DNA of 64,000 bases from Streptomyces fradiae (GTDB taxonomy: Bacteria > Actinomycetota > Actinomycetes > Streptomycetales > Streptomycetaceae), in NCBI RefSeq assembly GCF_041270065.1, contig NZ_CP065958.1, forward strand, positions 2,852,001 through 2,916,000, written 5' to 3'. Numbering within the stretch: position 1 is the stretch's first letter; the number at the start of each line of letters is the position of its first letter. The notes beneath the pieces were generated by a model that saw only the letters and a program-made list of their open reading frames with translations, had not been told where the DNA came from and searched no databases. Position numbers and translations under genes: made by a program. Positions 7,862 through 15,949 of this stretch are shown one piece after another.

Positions 7862-9076
7862 TCAGCGTATTTTCAGACTGTTCAGATCTTTGAGATCTTT
7901 GAGATCTTTCGGACCGGTGGTGTCCTGCTTCCCGAAGACCGGCGCCAGGATCAGCTGGGCCGCTCCGTCCGCGACCGTCGTCGTCCCGGTCGCGATCTCG
8001 ACGGTGGCGGGCAGGCCGAGGGCGGTGAGCAGCTCGCGGGTGCCGTGGGCGAAGACGGCCGGGTCGGCGAGGACGGCGCGCCCGCCGAGGAGCACGCGGT
8101 CGATGTCGAGCAGCCGGACCAGGTTGGCGGCGCCGGTGCCGAGCACCCGCGCGGCCTCGGGCAGGTCGCCGCGGGCGAGGGCCGCGAGGCACAGGACCTC
8201 CAGGCAGCCGCGCCCGCCGCAGTCGCAGAGCGGCCCGTCGAGCTGCACCGTCTGGTGACCCAGCTCCCCCGCCCCGGTGCGGCCGCCGCGCAGCACGGCC
8301 CCGCCGAGGACGAGACCCGCGCCCAGGCCCGTACCGAGGTGCACATAGGCGAAGGAGCCGGGCGCGCCGGGGCGCAGGGCGAGGCCGAGGGCGGCGGCGT
8401 TGGTGTCCTTGTCGAGCGCGACCGGGAGACCGAGCCGCCGCGCCAGCTCCTCCCGCAGCGGAAACCCGTCCCACTCGGGAAACCCGGTGACCCGCCCGGG
8501 CCGACCGCTCCGGTGGTCCAGGGGGCCGGGCATGGCGACGCCGACCCCGAGGACGGGGAGGTCCGCCTTCCCGCCCTCGCCCTCGTACCCGGCCCCGGCC
8601 CCGACCCCCAGCAGCGCCGCGACCTCCGCCCCCGCCACCGCGAGAACCGTCTCCGCGCCCGCCCCCAGGTCCAGCGGCGCGCGGCGCTCCGCGACCCGTT
8701 CGCCCGCCAGGTCCAGCAGGACGGCCGTCAGCTCGTCGCGGTCGAGGTGGAGGCCGATCGCGTACGCCGCCGAGGGTACGAGCCGCAGCACCGTGGCCGG
8801 CTTGCCGCCCGTGGACGCGCGCCGGCCCGCCTCCGCCGCCAGGCCCTCCGCGCGCAGGCGAGCGGTGATCTTGCTGACGGCCTGTGGGGTGAGGCCGGTG
8901 CGCTCGGCCAGTTCCAGCCGGCTGACGCCGCCCTCCCCGGCGGTGCGCAGCAGGTCGAGCACGAGTGCCGCGTTGTGGCTGCGCAGCGCCGGCAGATTGA
9001 CCCCGACCCCTACCCCAGCCCCGGCACCGCCACCCGCCCCGCCGCCGCTCCCCTTACTCCCCTTGTCCCTGTTCAC
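7862..9076 (-). CDS. ROK-family transcriptional regulator
   Basis: A sugar-responsive repressor type of 404 residues. The N-terminal winged HTH is at about residues 30-85 (LTPQAVSKITARLRAEGL). The ROK kinase-like domain follows, with the zinc-binding CDCGGRGCLE motif. The GTG start at 9076 is divergent from the oxidoreductase gene at 9133, and a perfect palindrome lies between them, so autoregulation and control of that gene are expected. The last residues read KDLKDLKDL and are encoded by a 9-bp unit repeated three times, an unusual C-terminal extension. Confidence 0.9.
   Translation of the reverse strand: MNRDKGSKGSGGGAGGGAGAGVGVGVNLPALRSHNAALVLDLLRTAGEGGVSRLELAERTGLTPQAVSKITARLRAEGLAAEAGRRASTGGKPATVLRLVPSAAYAIGLHLDRDELTAVLLDLAGERVAERRAPLDLGAGAETVLAVAGAEVAALLGVGAGAGYEGEGGKADLPVLGVGVAMPGPLDHRSGRPGRVTGFPEWDGFPLREELARRLGLPVALDKDTNAAALGLALRPGAPGSFAYVHLGTGLGAGLVLGGAVLRGGRTGAGELGHQTVQLDGPLCDCGGRGCLEVLCLAALARGDLPEAARVLGTGAANLVRLLDIDRVLLGGRAVLADPAVFAHGTRELLTALGLPATVEIATGTTTVADGAAQLILAPVFGKQDTTGPKDLKDLKDLNSLKIR
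7884..7910. repeat. Three tandem 9-bp repeats at the 3' end of the ROK gene
   Basis: The unit AGATCTTTG occurs three times in tandem, the last copy ending in C. It lies in frame and encodes the repeated KDL triplets of the ROK protein's C-terminus, suggesting replication slippage. Confidence 0.9.
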
Positions 9077-9099
9077 GTGTCCATTGTGCCGGGCGCTTG

Positions 9100-9126
9100 C
9101 ACTTTGGCAACAGCGTTGCCAAAGTG
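9100..9126. promoter_or_regulatory. Palindromic operator between ROK gene and Gfo/Idh/MocA gene
   Basis: CACTTTGGCAAC, a 3-nt spacer AGC and GTTGCCAAAGTG form perfect 12-bp arms centred in the 56-bp divergent gap. On the minus strand, TTGCCA inside the palindrome and CACAAT about 16 bp downstream look like -35 and -10 elements for the ROK gene, so binding would block its promoter. The assignment to the ROK protein is from position. Confidence 0.75.
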
Positions 9127-9132
9127 GTTCCC

Positions 9133-10212
9133 ATGAGCTCCCCCCGTACCCCGCTCCGCGTCGGCCTCGTCGGCTACGGCCTGGCCGGCTCCGTCTTCCA
9201 CGCCCCGCTGATCGCCGCCGACCCCGACCTCGTGCTCGACACGGTCTCCACCGGCAACCCGGAGCGCGCCGTGCAGGCCCGCGCCGAGCACCCGGACGTG
9301 CGGGTCGTGGGCTCCCCCGAGGAACTCCTCGGCCGCGCCGCCGAGCTCGACCTCGTGGTGATCGCCTCCCCCAACAAGACCCACGTCCCGGTCGCCACCG
9401 CCGCCCTGCGGGCCGGTCTGCCGGTGGTCGTGGACAAGCCGCTGGCCGGCACCGCCGCCGAGGCGCGCGCCCTCGCCGCGCTCGCCGAGGAGCGCGGGCT
9501 GCTGCTCTCCGTCTTCCAGAACCGCCGCTGGGACAACGACTTCCGCACTCTCCAGGCCCTGCTCGCCGACGGCTCCCTCGGCGAGGTGCAGCGCTTCGAG
9601 TCCCGCTTCGAGCGCTGGCGCCCCCAGCTCAAGGGCGGCTGGCGCGAGTCGGGCGCGCCCGAGGAGATCGGCGGGCTGCTGTACGACCTCGGCAGCCACG
9701 TCGTCGACCAGGCCCTGGTCCTGTTCGGCCCGGCCGTCCGCGTGTACGCCGAGTCCGACGTGCGCCGCCCGGGCGCCGAGGCCGACGACGACACCTTCAT
9801 CGCGATCACGCACGCGGGCGGCGTGCACTCGCACCTCTGGATGAGCGCGACCACCGCCCAGCTCGGACCGCGCTTCCGCGTCCTGGGTCAGAGCGCCGGT
9901 TACGTGAAGTACGGCCTCGACCCCCAGGAGGCGGCGCTCCGCGAGGGCCTGCGGCCGGAACCGGGCAAGGCTTGGGGCGTCGAGCCCGAGGAGCTGTGGG
10001 GCCGGCTCGGGGCCGGCGAGTCCCCGCTGACCGGCGGCGGCACGCCCGTGGAGACCCTGCCGGGCGCCTACCCGGCGTACTACGCGGCCGTCGCCGCCGC
10101 CCTGCGTGGCGCCGGCGAGAACCCGGTGACGGCCCACGAGGCGGCGGCCGCGCTCGACGTCCTGGAGGCGGCGAAGAAGTCCGCCCGCGAGGGCGTGGCG
10201 GTGACCCTGTGA
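9133..10212 (+). CDS. Gfo/Idh/MocA-family NAD(P)-dependent oxidoreductase
   Basis: A sugar or inositol dehydrogenase-type enzyme of 359 residues. The Rossmann motif VGLVGYGLAGSVFHAPL is at residues 8-24, and the family DKPLAGT motif with its lysine is near residue 100. The C-terminal domain contains GGLLYDLGSHVVDQAL. It is similar in layout to YvaA/Gfo-type scyllo-inositol dehydrogenases; the substrate cannot be fixed. The ATG at 9133 is used because the earlier TTG lies within the operator. The stop overlaps the next gene by 4 bp (GTGA), and the ROK repressor probably controls both. Confidence 0.85.
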   Translation: MSSPRTPLRVGLVGYGLAGSVFHAPLIAADPDLVLDTVSTGNPERAVQARAEHPDVRVVGSPEELLGRAAELDLVVIASPNKTHVPVATAALRAGLPVVVDKPLAGTAAEARALAALAEERGLLLSVFQNRRWDNDFRTLQALLADGSLGEVQRFESRFERWRPQLKGGWRESGAPEEIGGLLYDLGSHVVDQALVLFGPAVRVYAESDVRRPGAEADDDTFIAITHAGGVHSHLWMSATTAQLGPRFRVLGQSAGYVKYGLDPQEAALREGLRPEPGKAWGVEPEELWGRLGAGESPLTGGGTPVETLPGAYPAYYAAVAAALRGAGENPVTAHEAAAALDVLEAAKKSAREGVAVTL

Positions 10213-10724
10213 CCAGCGCGGAAAAGACCAGCGCGGAAAAGACCAGCATGGAAGAGACCGGCGTGGAGGAGCTGACGGCGCAGGAGGCGGCGCTTGTCCT
10301 GCCCCGCTTCACGTACGAGGACGCCTGGACGCTCGGCATGATCCTGGCCGACCTGGCGAGGGAGCGGCGCGCGCCGGTCGCGATCGACGTACGACGCGGG
10401 GCGCAGCAGCTGTTCCACTGCGCGCTGCCCGGGTCGAGCGCCGACAACGACGCCTGGATCGACCGGAAGCGGCGGGTCGTCGAGCGGTACGGCGTGAGCT
10501 CGTTCCACGTCGGCGCCCGCTTCCGCGCCAAGGGCACGACCTTCGAGGCCTCGTCCCGGCTCGACCCGGACGTCTACGCCGCGCACGGCGGCTCGTTCCC
10601 GATCGCCGTCGCCGGCGCCGGGGTCATCGGCTCGGTCACGGTCTCGGGCCTGCCGCAGGCCGAGGACCACGCGCTGGTCGTCCTCGGCCTGGAGCGGCTG
10701 ATGGCGGCGTACGGCGCGGAGTAG
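10209..10724 (+). CDS. GlcG/HbpS-like (UPF0303) heme-degrading-domain family protein
   Basis: A cytosolic protein of 171 residues that fits the GlcG/HbpS (PF03928-type) family. It has an alpha/beta core ending in AVAGAGVIGSVTVSGLPQAEDH and no signal peptide. The GTG start overlaps the dehydrogenase stop, so the two are co-translated. The first 13 residues contain a duplicated EKTSA unit encoded by 15-bp direct repeats and may be a disordered tail. Annotations for this family mention heme degradation, but members next to sugar dehydrogenases have no settled function. Confidence 0.7.
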   Translation: MTSAEKTSAEKTSMEETGVEELTAQEAALVLPRFTYEDAWTLGMILADLARERRAPVAIDVRRGAQQLFHCALPGSSADNDAWIDRKRRVVERYGVSSFHVGARFRAKGTTFEASSRLDPDVYAAHGGSFPIAVAGAGVIGSVTVSGLPQAEDHALVVLGLERLMAAYGAE

Positions 10725-10730
10725 GAGTAC

Positions 10731-10779
10731 GTACGGGGCGCGGGTGCCGGTCCGTACCGACCCGCACCCCGACCCGTAC
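10731..10779. terminator. Probable bidirectional terminator between convergent genes
   Basis: GTACGGG and CCCGTAC bracket an inner inverted repeat (GCGGGT...ACCCGC) between the stop codons of two convergent genes. There is no clear T-tract, which is common in Streptomyces. Confidence 0.5.
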
Positions 10780-10781
10780 CG

Positions 10782-11639
10782 CTACGCGTCCTTGAGCTCC
10801 TGGCGCTGCCGCCCCAGGCCCTCGACCTCCAGCTCGACGACGTCGCCGGCGCGCAGGTACGGCTTGGGCTCGGGCTGCCCCATGGCGACGCCGGCCGGCG
10901 TGCCGGTGTTGATGACGTCGCCGGGGTAGAGGGTCATGAAGTGGCTGAGGTAGCGCACCACCTGGGCGACCGTGAAGATCTGGTCGGAGGTGTGGCCGTC
11001 CTGCTTCAGCTCGCCGTTGACCCACAGCTTGAGGCCGAGGGCCTGCGGGTCCGGCACCTCGTCGGCGGTGACCAGCCAGGGGCCGAGCGGGTTGAAGGTC
11101 TCGCAGTTCTTGCCCTTGTCCCAGGTGCCGCCGCGCTCGATCTGGAACTCGCGCTCGGAGACGTCGTGGGCGACGGCGTACCCGGCGACGTGGGCCAGGG
11201 CCTGCTCGTCGGTCTCCAGGTAGCGGGCGGTGCGGCCGATGACGACCGCGAGCTCGACCTCCCAGTCGGTCTTCACCGAACCGCGGGGTACGAGCACGGT
11301 GTCGTCGGGGCCGACGACGGTGTCCGGGGCCTTGAGGAAGACGACGGGCTCCGCCGGGATCGCGGCGCCGACCTCGGCCGCGTGCCCGTGGTAGTTCAGC
11401 CCGATGCACACGACCTTGCCGATCCGGCCGACCGGCGGGCCGATCCGCAGCCCGGCCGGGTCGAGCACGGGCAGCACGCCCGCGCCGAGCGCGGCGCGGA
11501 TCCGGTCGAGCGCGGAGCCGTCGCCGAGCAGGGCGCCGTCGATGTCGCCGACCAGCGCGGACAGGTCGCGCAGCGTCCCGTCCTGGTCCAGCAGGGCGGG
11601 CCGCTCGGCCCCGGCCGGGCCGACGCGCAGCAGCTTCAT
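10782..11639 (-). CDS. Fumarylacetoacetate hydrolase-fold enzyme
   Basis: A 285-residue FAH-superfamily protein of the ureidoglycolate lyase/2-hydroxyhepta-2,4-diene-1,7-dioate isomerase type. The metal-binding core shows DWEVELAVVIGR (acidic metal ligands) and CIGLNYHGHAAE, and the C-terminal region has YPGDVINTGTPAGVAMG. It probably acts on a 2-keto-acid-type C-C or enol substrate; specificity cannot be assigned. The ATG at 11639 is preferred, with AGGAGAAGACC directly upstream as a Shine-Dalgarno sequence; the longer frame to 11723 lacks family similarity. It is monocistronic, with a 195-bp upstream gap. Confidence 0.85.
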   Translation of the reverse strand: MKLLRVGPAGAERPALLDQDGTLRDLSALVGDIDGALLGDGSALDRIRAALGAGVLPVLDPAGLRIGPPVGRIGKVVCIGLNYHGHAAEVGAAIPAEPVVFLKAPDTVVGPDDTVLVPRGSVKTDWEVELAVVIGRTARYLETDEQALAHVAGYAVAHDVSEREFQIERGGTWDKGKNCETFNPLGPWLVTADEVPDPQALGLKLWVNGELKQDGHTSDQIFTVAQVVRYLSHFMTLYPGDVINTGTPAGVAMGQPEPKPYLRAGDVVELEVEGLGRQRQELKDA

Positions 11640-11834
11640 GGTCTTCTCCTCAGGTCGAGCCTCTGGTCGAGGTGGCCCGGGGAGGCGGGCCTCGGTGTGC
11701 CCCGGCCGATGGAGTGCGGCCATCGGAGGATTGGTCGATCCTCCAAGAGTTCGGGTCAGTCTGCAAGCCCCGGTTCACACCCTGGACCCTTACGCACGGG
11801 TAACCCGGCGCGCCCGCTCCCGGTCCCGGCCCGC

Positions 11835-12566
11835 TCAGGCGGCCGGCGCGAGGGCGCCCGCCACGGGCATGTCCCGGTACAGGAAGGCGCGTTCGACGGC
11901 GGTCCAGGTGGTGCTGGTGACGAGGTAGAGCGCGGCGGCCAGCGGCACGGCGGCGACCGAGATCAGGGTCGCGAAGGAGAGCAGCGGGAGGTACTTGGTC
12001 ATGGCGGCCATCGCCCCCGCGCCGGGCTGGTCGGCGGGCACCGCCTGTACCGGGTTGAGCGCCTGCTGCTTCCTCGTACGGAGGTAGGTGTACGTGGCGA
12101 CGACAGCGACGATCGCGAAGAGGACGAGGTAGACGCGCCCGGCCGGGCCGAAGACGCCGCCGTTGCCGAGGGCGTCGGCGTAGTGGCCGCCGAGCGGGGC
12201 GGCGAGCAGGCTGTGTCCGGCCATCCGCCCACTGGAGAAGAGGTGGAACATCAGGAAGAAGGCGGGCGCCTGGAGCAGGCTCGGCAGACAGCCGGCCAGG
12301 GGCGAGACCTTCTCCTTGGCGTGCAGCTCCATGACCGCCTTCTGCAGCCGCTCGGGGTTCTTGGCGTGCTTCTTGCGCAGCTCGGCGAGTTGCGGGGCGA
12401 TCCGGACGCGGGCCTTCTGGCCGCGGGCGGCGGCGCGGGACAGGGGGTGGACGGCGAGGCGTACGGCCATCGTGAAGGCGACGATGGCGGCGGCGGTCGA
12501 GGCGCCGGCGAAGAGGGGGTGGAGCAGGTCGGCGAGCTGCTCGACCAGGCTGGCGAAAACGGACAT
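11835..12566 (-). CDS. yidC: YidC/Oxa1-family membrane protein insertase
   Basis: A membrane insertase of 243 residues with about five hydrophobic segments. It includes the conserved cytosolic coiled segment rich in basic residues (ELRKKHAKNPERLQKAVMEL) and the helix region SPLAGCLPSLLQAPAFFLMF typical of YidC. It is shorter than the main actinobacterial YidC encoded near the replication origin in related genomes, so it is probably a second paralogue. GGAGG precedes the ATG. It lies downstream of a small membrane protein gene on the same strand, 127 bp away. Confidence 0.9.
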   Translation of the reverse strand: MSVFASLVEQLADLLHPLFAGASTAAAIVAFTMAVRLAVHPLSRAAARGQKARVRIAPQLAELRKKHAKNPERLQKAVMELHAKEKVSPLAGCLPSLLQAPAFFLMFHLFSSGRMAGHSLLAAPLGGHYADALGNGGVFGPAGRVYLVLFAIVAVVATYTYLRTRKQQALNPVQAVPADQPGAGAMAAMTKYLPLLSFATLISVAAVPLAAALYLVTSTTWTAVERAFLYRDMPVAGALAPAA

Positions 12567-12693
12567 GGGAGCCCTCCGAGGGGTCTCGTCGTGCCGGGAA
12601 AAGGGTCTGGAAAGCGTCTTTTCGGCAGGACGGAACGCGTCGAGGGGGTTCGACCAGGAGCGCTGGGAGTAACCGGGAGCGCTGGGAGTACCT

Positions 12694-13014
12694 CTACGCG
12701 GCCGTCAGGAGGGGACGGCCGGGTGCCCTGGGCCTGCGACGGCCCGAGGCGTCGGGGTCGCGTTGCGGCAGGAACGCGGTGCGCCGGGCGCGGTCGCGCA
12801 GGGCGGTGCGTACGCGGGTGGGTGGTACGGGCAGGGCCGTACGGCCGCCGCCGATCAGGGCGCAGACGAACGCGCCGGCGGCCACGGCGAACGCGGCGGA
12901 GAGGCCGGCACCGGCGCCGCCGCTGACACCGACGCCGTCGGAGAGCAGCAGGTCGGCGAGGGCGAGGAGGAAGAGGAGCGGCGCGAGAACGCGCAGCAGG
13001 GGCCCACGGGCCAT
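12694..13014 (-). CDS. Small membrane protein (DUF6412-like)
   Basis: A 106-residue protein with two hydrophobic segments (residues 4-24 and 34-57) and an Arg-rich C-terminal half. A strong Shine-Dalgarno (GGAGGAGG) precedes the ATG. It is encoded just upstream of a yidC paralogue on the same strand, as in other Streptomyces genomes from memory, which suggests a linked but unknown role at the membrane. Confidence 0.65.
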   Translation of the reverse strand: MARGPLLRVLAPLLFLLALADLLLSDGVGVSGGAGAGLSAAFAVAAGAFVCALIGGGRTALPVPPTRVRTALRDRARRTAFLPQRDPDASGRRRPRAPGRPLLTAA

Positions 13015-13060
13015 GCCTTCCTCCTCCTTGCTGAGCCGTACGGCTGGTTGTCGTACTCCC

Positions 13061-13132
13061 GTTATACCGGATCAGGCCGTTACGCCGGATCAGGCCGCTA
13101 TACCGGATCAGGCCGCTCTACCGGATCGACCT
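13061..13132. repeat. 18-bp tandem repeat, four copies
   Basis: An 18-bp unit close to GTTATACCGGATCAGGCC is repeated at 13061, 13079, 13097 and 13115. The fourth copy diverges at its 3' end. The array starts downstream of the HxlR-family stop codon and runs into its last codons, so it sets the C-terminus of that protein. Confidence 0.85.
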
Positions 13133-13643
13133 CAAGCGGTACGAGGAGGCGGCGGGGCGCGAGGAGGGCGCGGCCGACCGGGTCGGCGGGGTCGGGGTCG
13201 AGTCCGGCGCCGGGCCGCATCTCGATGTCGGCGGGGTGGACGGGGATCCGGCAGGCCGGGCATTCGCCGTACGCGCCGAGTTCGGTGCCGCAGTCGACGT
13301 GGTGGAAGTGGCGCATGGGGGCGATGCCGGGCAGGTCGCGGCCCCAGCGGCCGAGGGAGCGCAGGACGGGCCACAGTTCGATGCCGCGCTCGGTGAGCAC
13401 GTACTCGTAGCGCGCCGGGGAGTCCTGGTAGCGGCGCTTGTCGAGGACGCCGGCCTCGACGAGGGCCTGGAGGCGGCCGGCGAGGACGGCGCGCGGGGCG
13501 CCGAGGTGGGTGAGGAAGTCGCTGTAGCGCCGCACGCCGTAGAAGGCGTCGCGCACGACGAGGAGGGTCCAGCGCTCGCCGATCACTTCGAGGGCGCGGG
13601 CGATGGAGCACTGCTGGGTCGCGTAGTCCTTGCCGAGGGCCAT
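13098..13643 (-). CDS. HxlR-family transcriptional regulator
   Basis: A winged-helix regulator of 181 residues. The family signature CSIARALEVIGERWTLLVVR is at residues 12-31, and the DNA-binding wing and recognition helix follow through about residue 95. A zinc-ribbon-like CGTELGAYGECPAC segment with two CxxC-type pairs comes after that, then a Pro/Asp-rich tail whose end is encoded by tandem repeats. The gene is divergent from an MFS transporter with two matching operators between them. The ATG at 13643 is preferred to 13670, because the latter lies inside the operator. Confidence 0.85.
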   Translation of the reverse strand: MALGKDYATQQCSIARALEVIGERWTLLVVRDAFYGVRRYSDFLTHLGAPRAVLAGRLQALVEAGVLDKRRYQDSPARYEYVLTERGIELWPVLRSLGRWGRDLPGIAPMRHFHHVDCGTELGAYGECPACRIPVHPADIEMRPGAGLDPDPADPVGRALLAPRRLLVPLEVDPVERPDPV

Positions 13644-13662
13644 GGGAACGAGTGTAGCGGTC

Positions 13663-13679
13663 GGGTTCATTCATTGAAC
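13663..13679. promoter_or_regulatory. Operator 1 of the HxlR/MFS divergent promoter
   Basis: GGGTTCATTCATTGAAC contains the palindrome GTTCA-N5-TGAAC. It overlaps a likely -35 (TTCAAT) for the HxlR gene, with TACACT as -10 on the minus strand. Confidence 0.6.
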
Positions 13680-13712
13680 TAGGACTGGTACGGTGAGCGG
13701 CGAGCCTGCAAG

Positions 13713-13729
13713 GTTCAGTGAACGAACCC
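13713..13729. promoter_or_regulatory. Operator 2 of the HxlR/MFS divergent promoter
   Basis: GTTCAGTGAACGAACCC is an inverted copy of operator 1 with two mismatches and itself contains GTTC-AGT-GAAC. It lies 39 bp upstream of the MFS start, where a bound dimer could block transcription. Confidence 0.6.
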
Positions 13730-13767
13730 AGCGGTGTTGCGCCGCTTACGGAAGCCGAGGCCCCGGC

Positions 13768-15168
13768 ATGCCCAAGACCGCCCCCGCATCGACCCTCAGT
13801 CCCTCACCCACCCGGGAGCTCGGGGCACCCCGCCCCGGCGCGACCCTCGCCGTCACCAGCGCCGCCACCGCGCTCACGCTGATGAACTACACGGCGCCGA
13901 TGCTGACCCTGCCCGCGATGTCCGCCGCCTTCGGGACCCCGGCCTCCGCGCAGGCCTGGCTGCTCAACGGCACCCCGCTCGGCCTCGCCGTCCTCCTCCT
14001 GGTCGCCGGCAGCCTCGCCGACGCCCACGGCCGGCGCCGGATCTTCCTGCTCGGCACCGTCGCCCTCGGCGTCACCACCGCGCTCGGCGCGCTGGCCGGC
14101 TCCACGCTCACCTTCACCCTGGCCCGGATCGCGCAGGGCGCGGCGAGCGCCGCCGTGCTCGCCGCGAGCCTCGGCCTGATCGCCCACGCGCACCCCGGCG
14201 GCGCGGCGCGGATCCGGGCGACGGGGGTGTGGGGCGCGTTCGTGAGCGCGGGCATCGCGCTCGGGCCGCTGCTCGCGGGCGGGCTGAGCGGTCTCGGCGA
14301 GCTGGGCGGCCTGGCCGCGTGGCGGCTGACGTACGGGGTGCTCGCGGCGGGCACGCTGGTCGCGGCCGCGTTCGGGGTCCGCGCCCTGGCCGAGTCGCAC
14401 GCACCGCGGACCGGCCGCCGGGCGGACCTCGCGGGCGCGCTCACCCTGGGCCTGGCCCTGGCCGCCGCGCTCACCGCCCTGACCCTGGGCCGGGACGGCT
14501 GGCTGCGCCCGTCGGTGGGCCTGCTGCTGCTCGCGGCGGCCGTCCTCACCGCGCTCTTCGTGAGCGTCGAGCGGCGCGTCCGGGCGCCGATGATCGACCT
14601 GGCGCTGTTCCGGCGCCCCGCGTTCCGGGCGGCGACGGCGGGCGCACTGTTCACCGGCCTCGCCGTGATCGGCTTCTTCAGCGTGCTGCCGGCCCTGCTC
14701 CAGCACGGCATGGGCATGGCGCCACTCACGACGGCCTGGCTGTTCCTGCTCTGGTCGGGCACGGCGTTCGTCGTCGCGCTCCAGGTGCGCCGCCTCGCGG
14801 GCCGGATCTCGGCCACGTACCAACTCGTCCTGGGCTTCGCCCTCTCGACGGCGGGAGTCCTCGCGCTGTACGGCGCCCTGGAGGGCGGCTCCGTCCTGCG
14901 CCTCTTGCCCGGCCTGGTGGTGGCGGGCGTGGGCAGCGGGCTCCTGAACGCCGCCCTGCCGCGCCTCGCCGTGGACTCCGTACCGCAGGAACGGGCCGCG
15001 ATGGGCTCCGGCGCCAACAACACCGCCCGCTACATCGGCTCCTCGGCGGGCGTGGCCCTCTCCCTGGCGCTGTCCACAGCGGGCCCGGACGCGGCGCTGC
15101 TCACGTCGGCGGCGCTCGGCCTTGCGGGGGCGGTGGTGACGAGCCTGGCCCAGACGACGAGGCGGTAG
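13768..15168 (+). CDS. MFS transporter (DHA2-like exporter)
   Basis: A 466-residue major facilitator with 12-14 hydrophobic segments. The loop 2-3 signature reads GSLADAHGRRRIFLLG, and ARIAQGAASAAVLAASLGLIA is a typical motif C-like region. It is regulated with the divergent HxlR gene through two operators and is probably a drug or metabolite exporter; the substrate is unknown. The ATG at 13768 is chosen because the operator lies upstream of it. The last 139 bp overlap the convergent sortase gene. Confidence 0.85.
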   Translation: MPKTAPASTLSPSPTRELGAPRPGATLAVTSAATALTLMNYTAPMLTLPAMSAAFGTPASAQAWLLNGTPLGLAVLLLVAGSLADAHGRRRIFLLGTVALGVTTALGALAGSTLTFTLARIAQGAASAAVLAASLGLIAHAHPGGAARIRATGVWGAFVSAGIALGPLLAGGLSGLGELGGLAAWRLTYGVLAAGTLVAAAFGVRALAESHAPRTGRRADLAGALTLGLALAAALTALTLGRDGWLRPSVGLLLLAAAVLTALFVSVERRVRAPMIDLALFRRPAFRAATAGALFTGLAVIGFFSVLPALLQHGMGMAPLTTAWLFLLWSGTAFVVALQVRRLAGRISATYQLVLGFALSTAGVLALYGALEGGSVLRLLPGLVVAGVGSGLLNAALPRLAVDSVPQERAAMGSGANNTARYIGSSAGVALSLALSTAGPDAALLTSAALGLAGAVVTSLAQTTRR

Positions 15169-15896
15169 GTGGAGGTGAACTCGGGCGTGCAGGTGGTGAG
15201 GGTGAGATAGCTGCCGGCCCGGTCGTACCCGTAATCCGGGTGGTAGAGCGACCGCGGCACGGGCTCGATGACGCCGGTGTCGCGGGGCGAGGTGACCGGC
15301 AGGATCCGGTCGACGCGGTAGGTGTACGTCCCCTCGCGGGTGCGGACGGTGAGGGTGTCGCCGCGCTGGAGCCGGTTGATGTACCGGAACGGCTCGCCGT
15401 GGGTGTTGCGATGCCCGGCGAGCGCGAAGTTCCCGGGCCGCCCGGGGGCGCCGGTGCCGGGGTAGTGCCCGACGTAACCGCGGTCGAGGACGGCGCGGCG
15501 CCCGACGCCGGGGGCGACGGGGACGGTGAGGCCGAGGCGGGGGATGCGGAGGACGGCGTAGGCGGGGGCTTCCGGCGTGGACGCCGGGGCGGAGGGTGGG
15601 GCGGAGGGTGGGCTGGGAATCGGGGCGGGAGTCGGGGCGGGAGTCGTGGTGGCCGGAGGTGAGGAGTCCCACTCCTGCTCAAGGTTGCGGACTTGCTGGA
15701 CGGCCTGGGCGCGGGCCTGCTGGTTGGTCCACCAGAGCTGGTGGACGACGAGCAGGAGGACGAGAACACCACAGGTGACGAGCACTTCGGCGGCGCTCCA
15801 GAGGACGCGGGCGACCGGCCCGCGCCGCCGACGCCCGCGGGGCGTCTGGACGACGACGGGAACCCGACCGCGCATCCTCGCTCGCACGGCGGGCAC
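15030..15896 (-). CDS. Class E sortase
   Basis: A membrane-bound transpeptidase of 288 residues that would anchor LAxTG proteins to peptidoglycan. It has an Arg-rich cytosolic N-terminus, a membrane helix at about residues 31-53 and a Pro/Thr-rich linker (78-112). The sortase barrel carries His162 (AGHRN), Cys236 in TLTTC and Arg245. An uncommon C-terminal tail of about 35 residues follows the barrel and is encoded by DNA overlapping the MFS gene. The GTG at 15896 is used; an ATG at 15875 is possible. A candidate substrate with LARTG is encoded at 6836. Confidence 0.9.
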   Translation of the reverse strand: MPAVRARMRGRVPVVVQTPRGRRRRGPVARVLWSAAEVLVTCGVLVLLLVVHQLWWTNQQARAQAVQQVRNLEQEWDSSPPATTTPAPTPAPIPSPPSAPPSAPASTPEAPAYAVLRIPRLGLTVPVAPGVGRRAVLDRGYVGHYPGTGAPGRPGNFALAGHRNTHGEPFRYINRLQRGDTLTVRTREGTYTYRVDRILPVTSPRDTGVIEPVPRSLYHPDYGYDRAGSYLTLTTCTPEFTSTYRLVVWARLVTTAPARPSAADVSSAASGPAVDSARERATPAEEPM

Positions 15897-15949
15897 GATA
15901 AGCGGTGGAGCGCCAACTCTCCAGGGCCGTACAGCAGTACGGTGAGGAC

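Noticed and set aside
6786..8474. In-frame N-terminal extension of the GntR regulator
   Set aside because: It would cover the LAxTG protein and ROK genes in another frame and lacks domain similarity; the HTH begins soon after 6785.
6836..11639. Biosynthetic gene cluster
   Set aside because: No core synthase, precursor peptide or tailoring set; genes look catabolic and regulatory.
13804..15672. 622-residue open frame antisense to the MFS gene
   Set aside because: Arg/Gln/Ala-rich composition typical of GC-skewed shadow frames; MFS and sortase genes explain the region.
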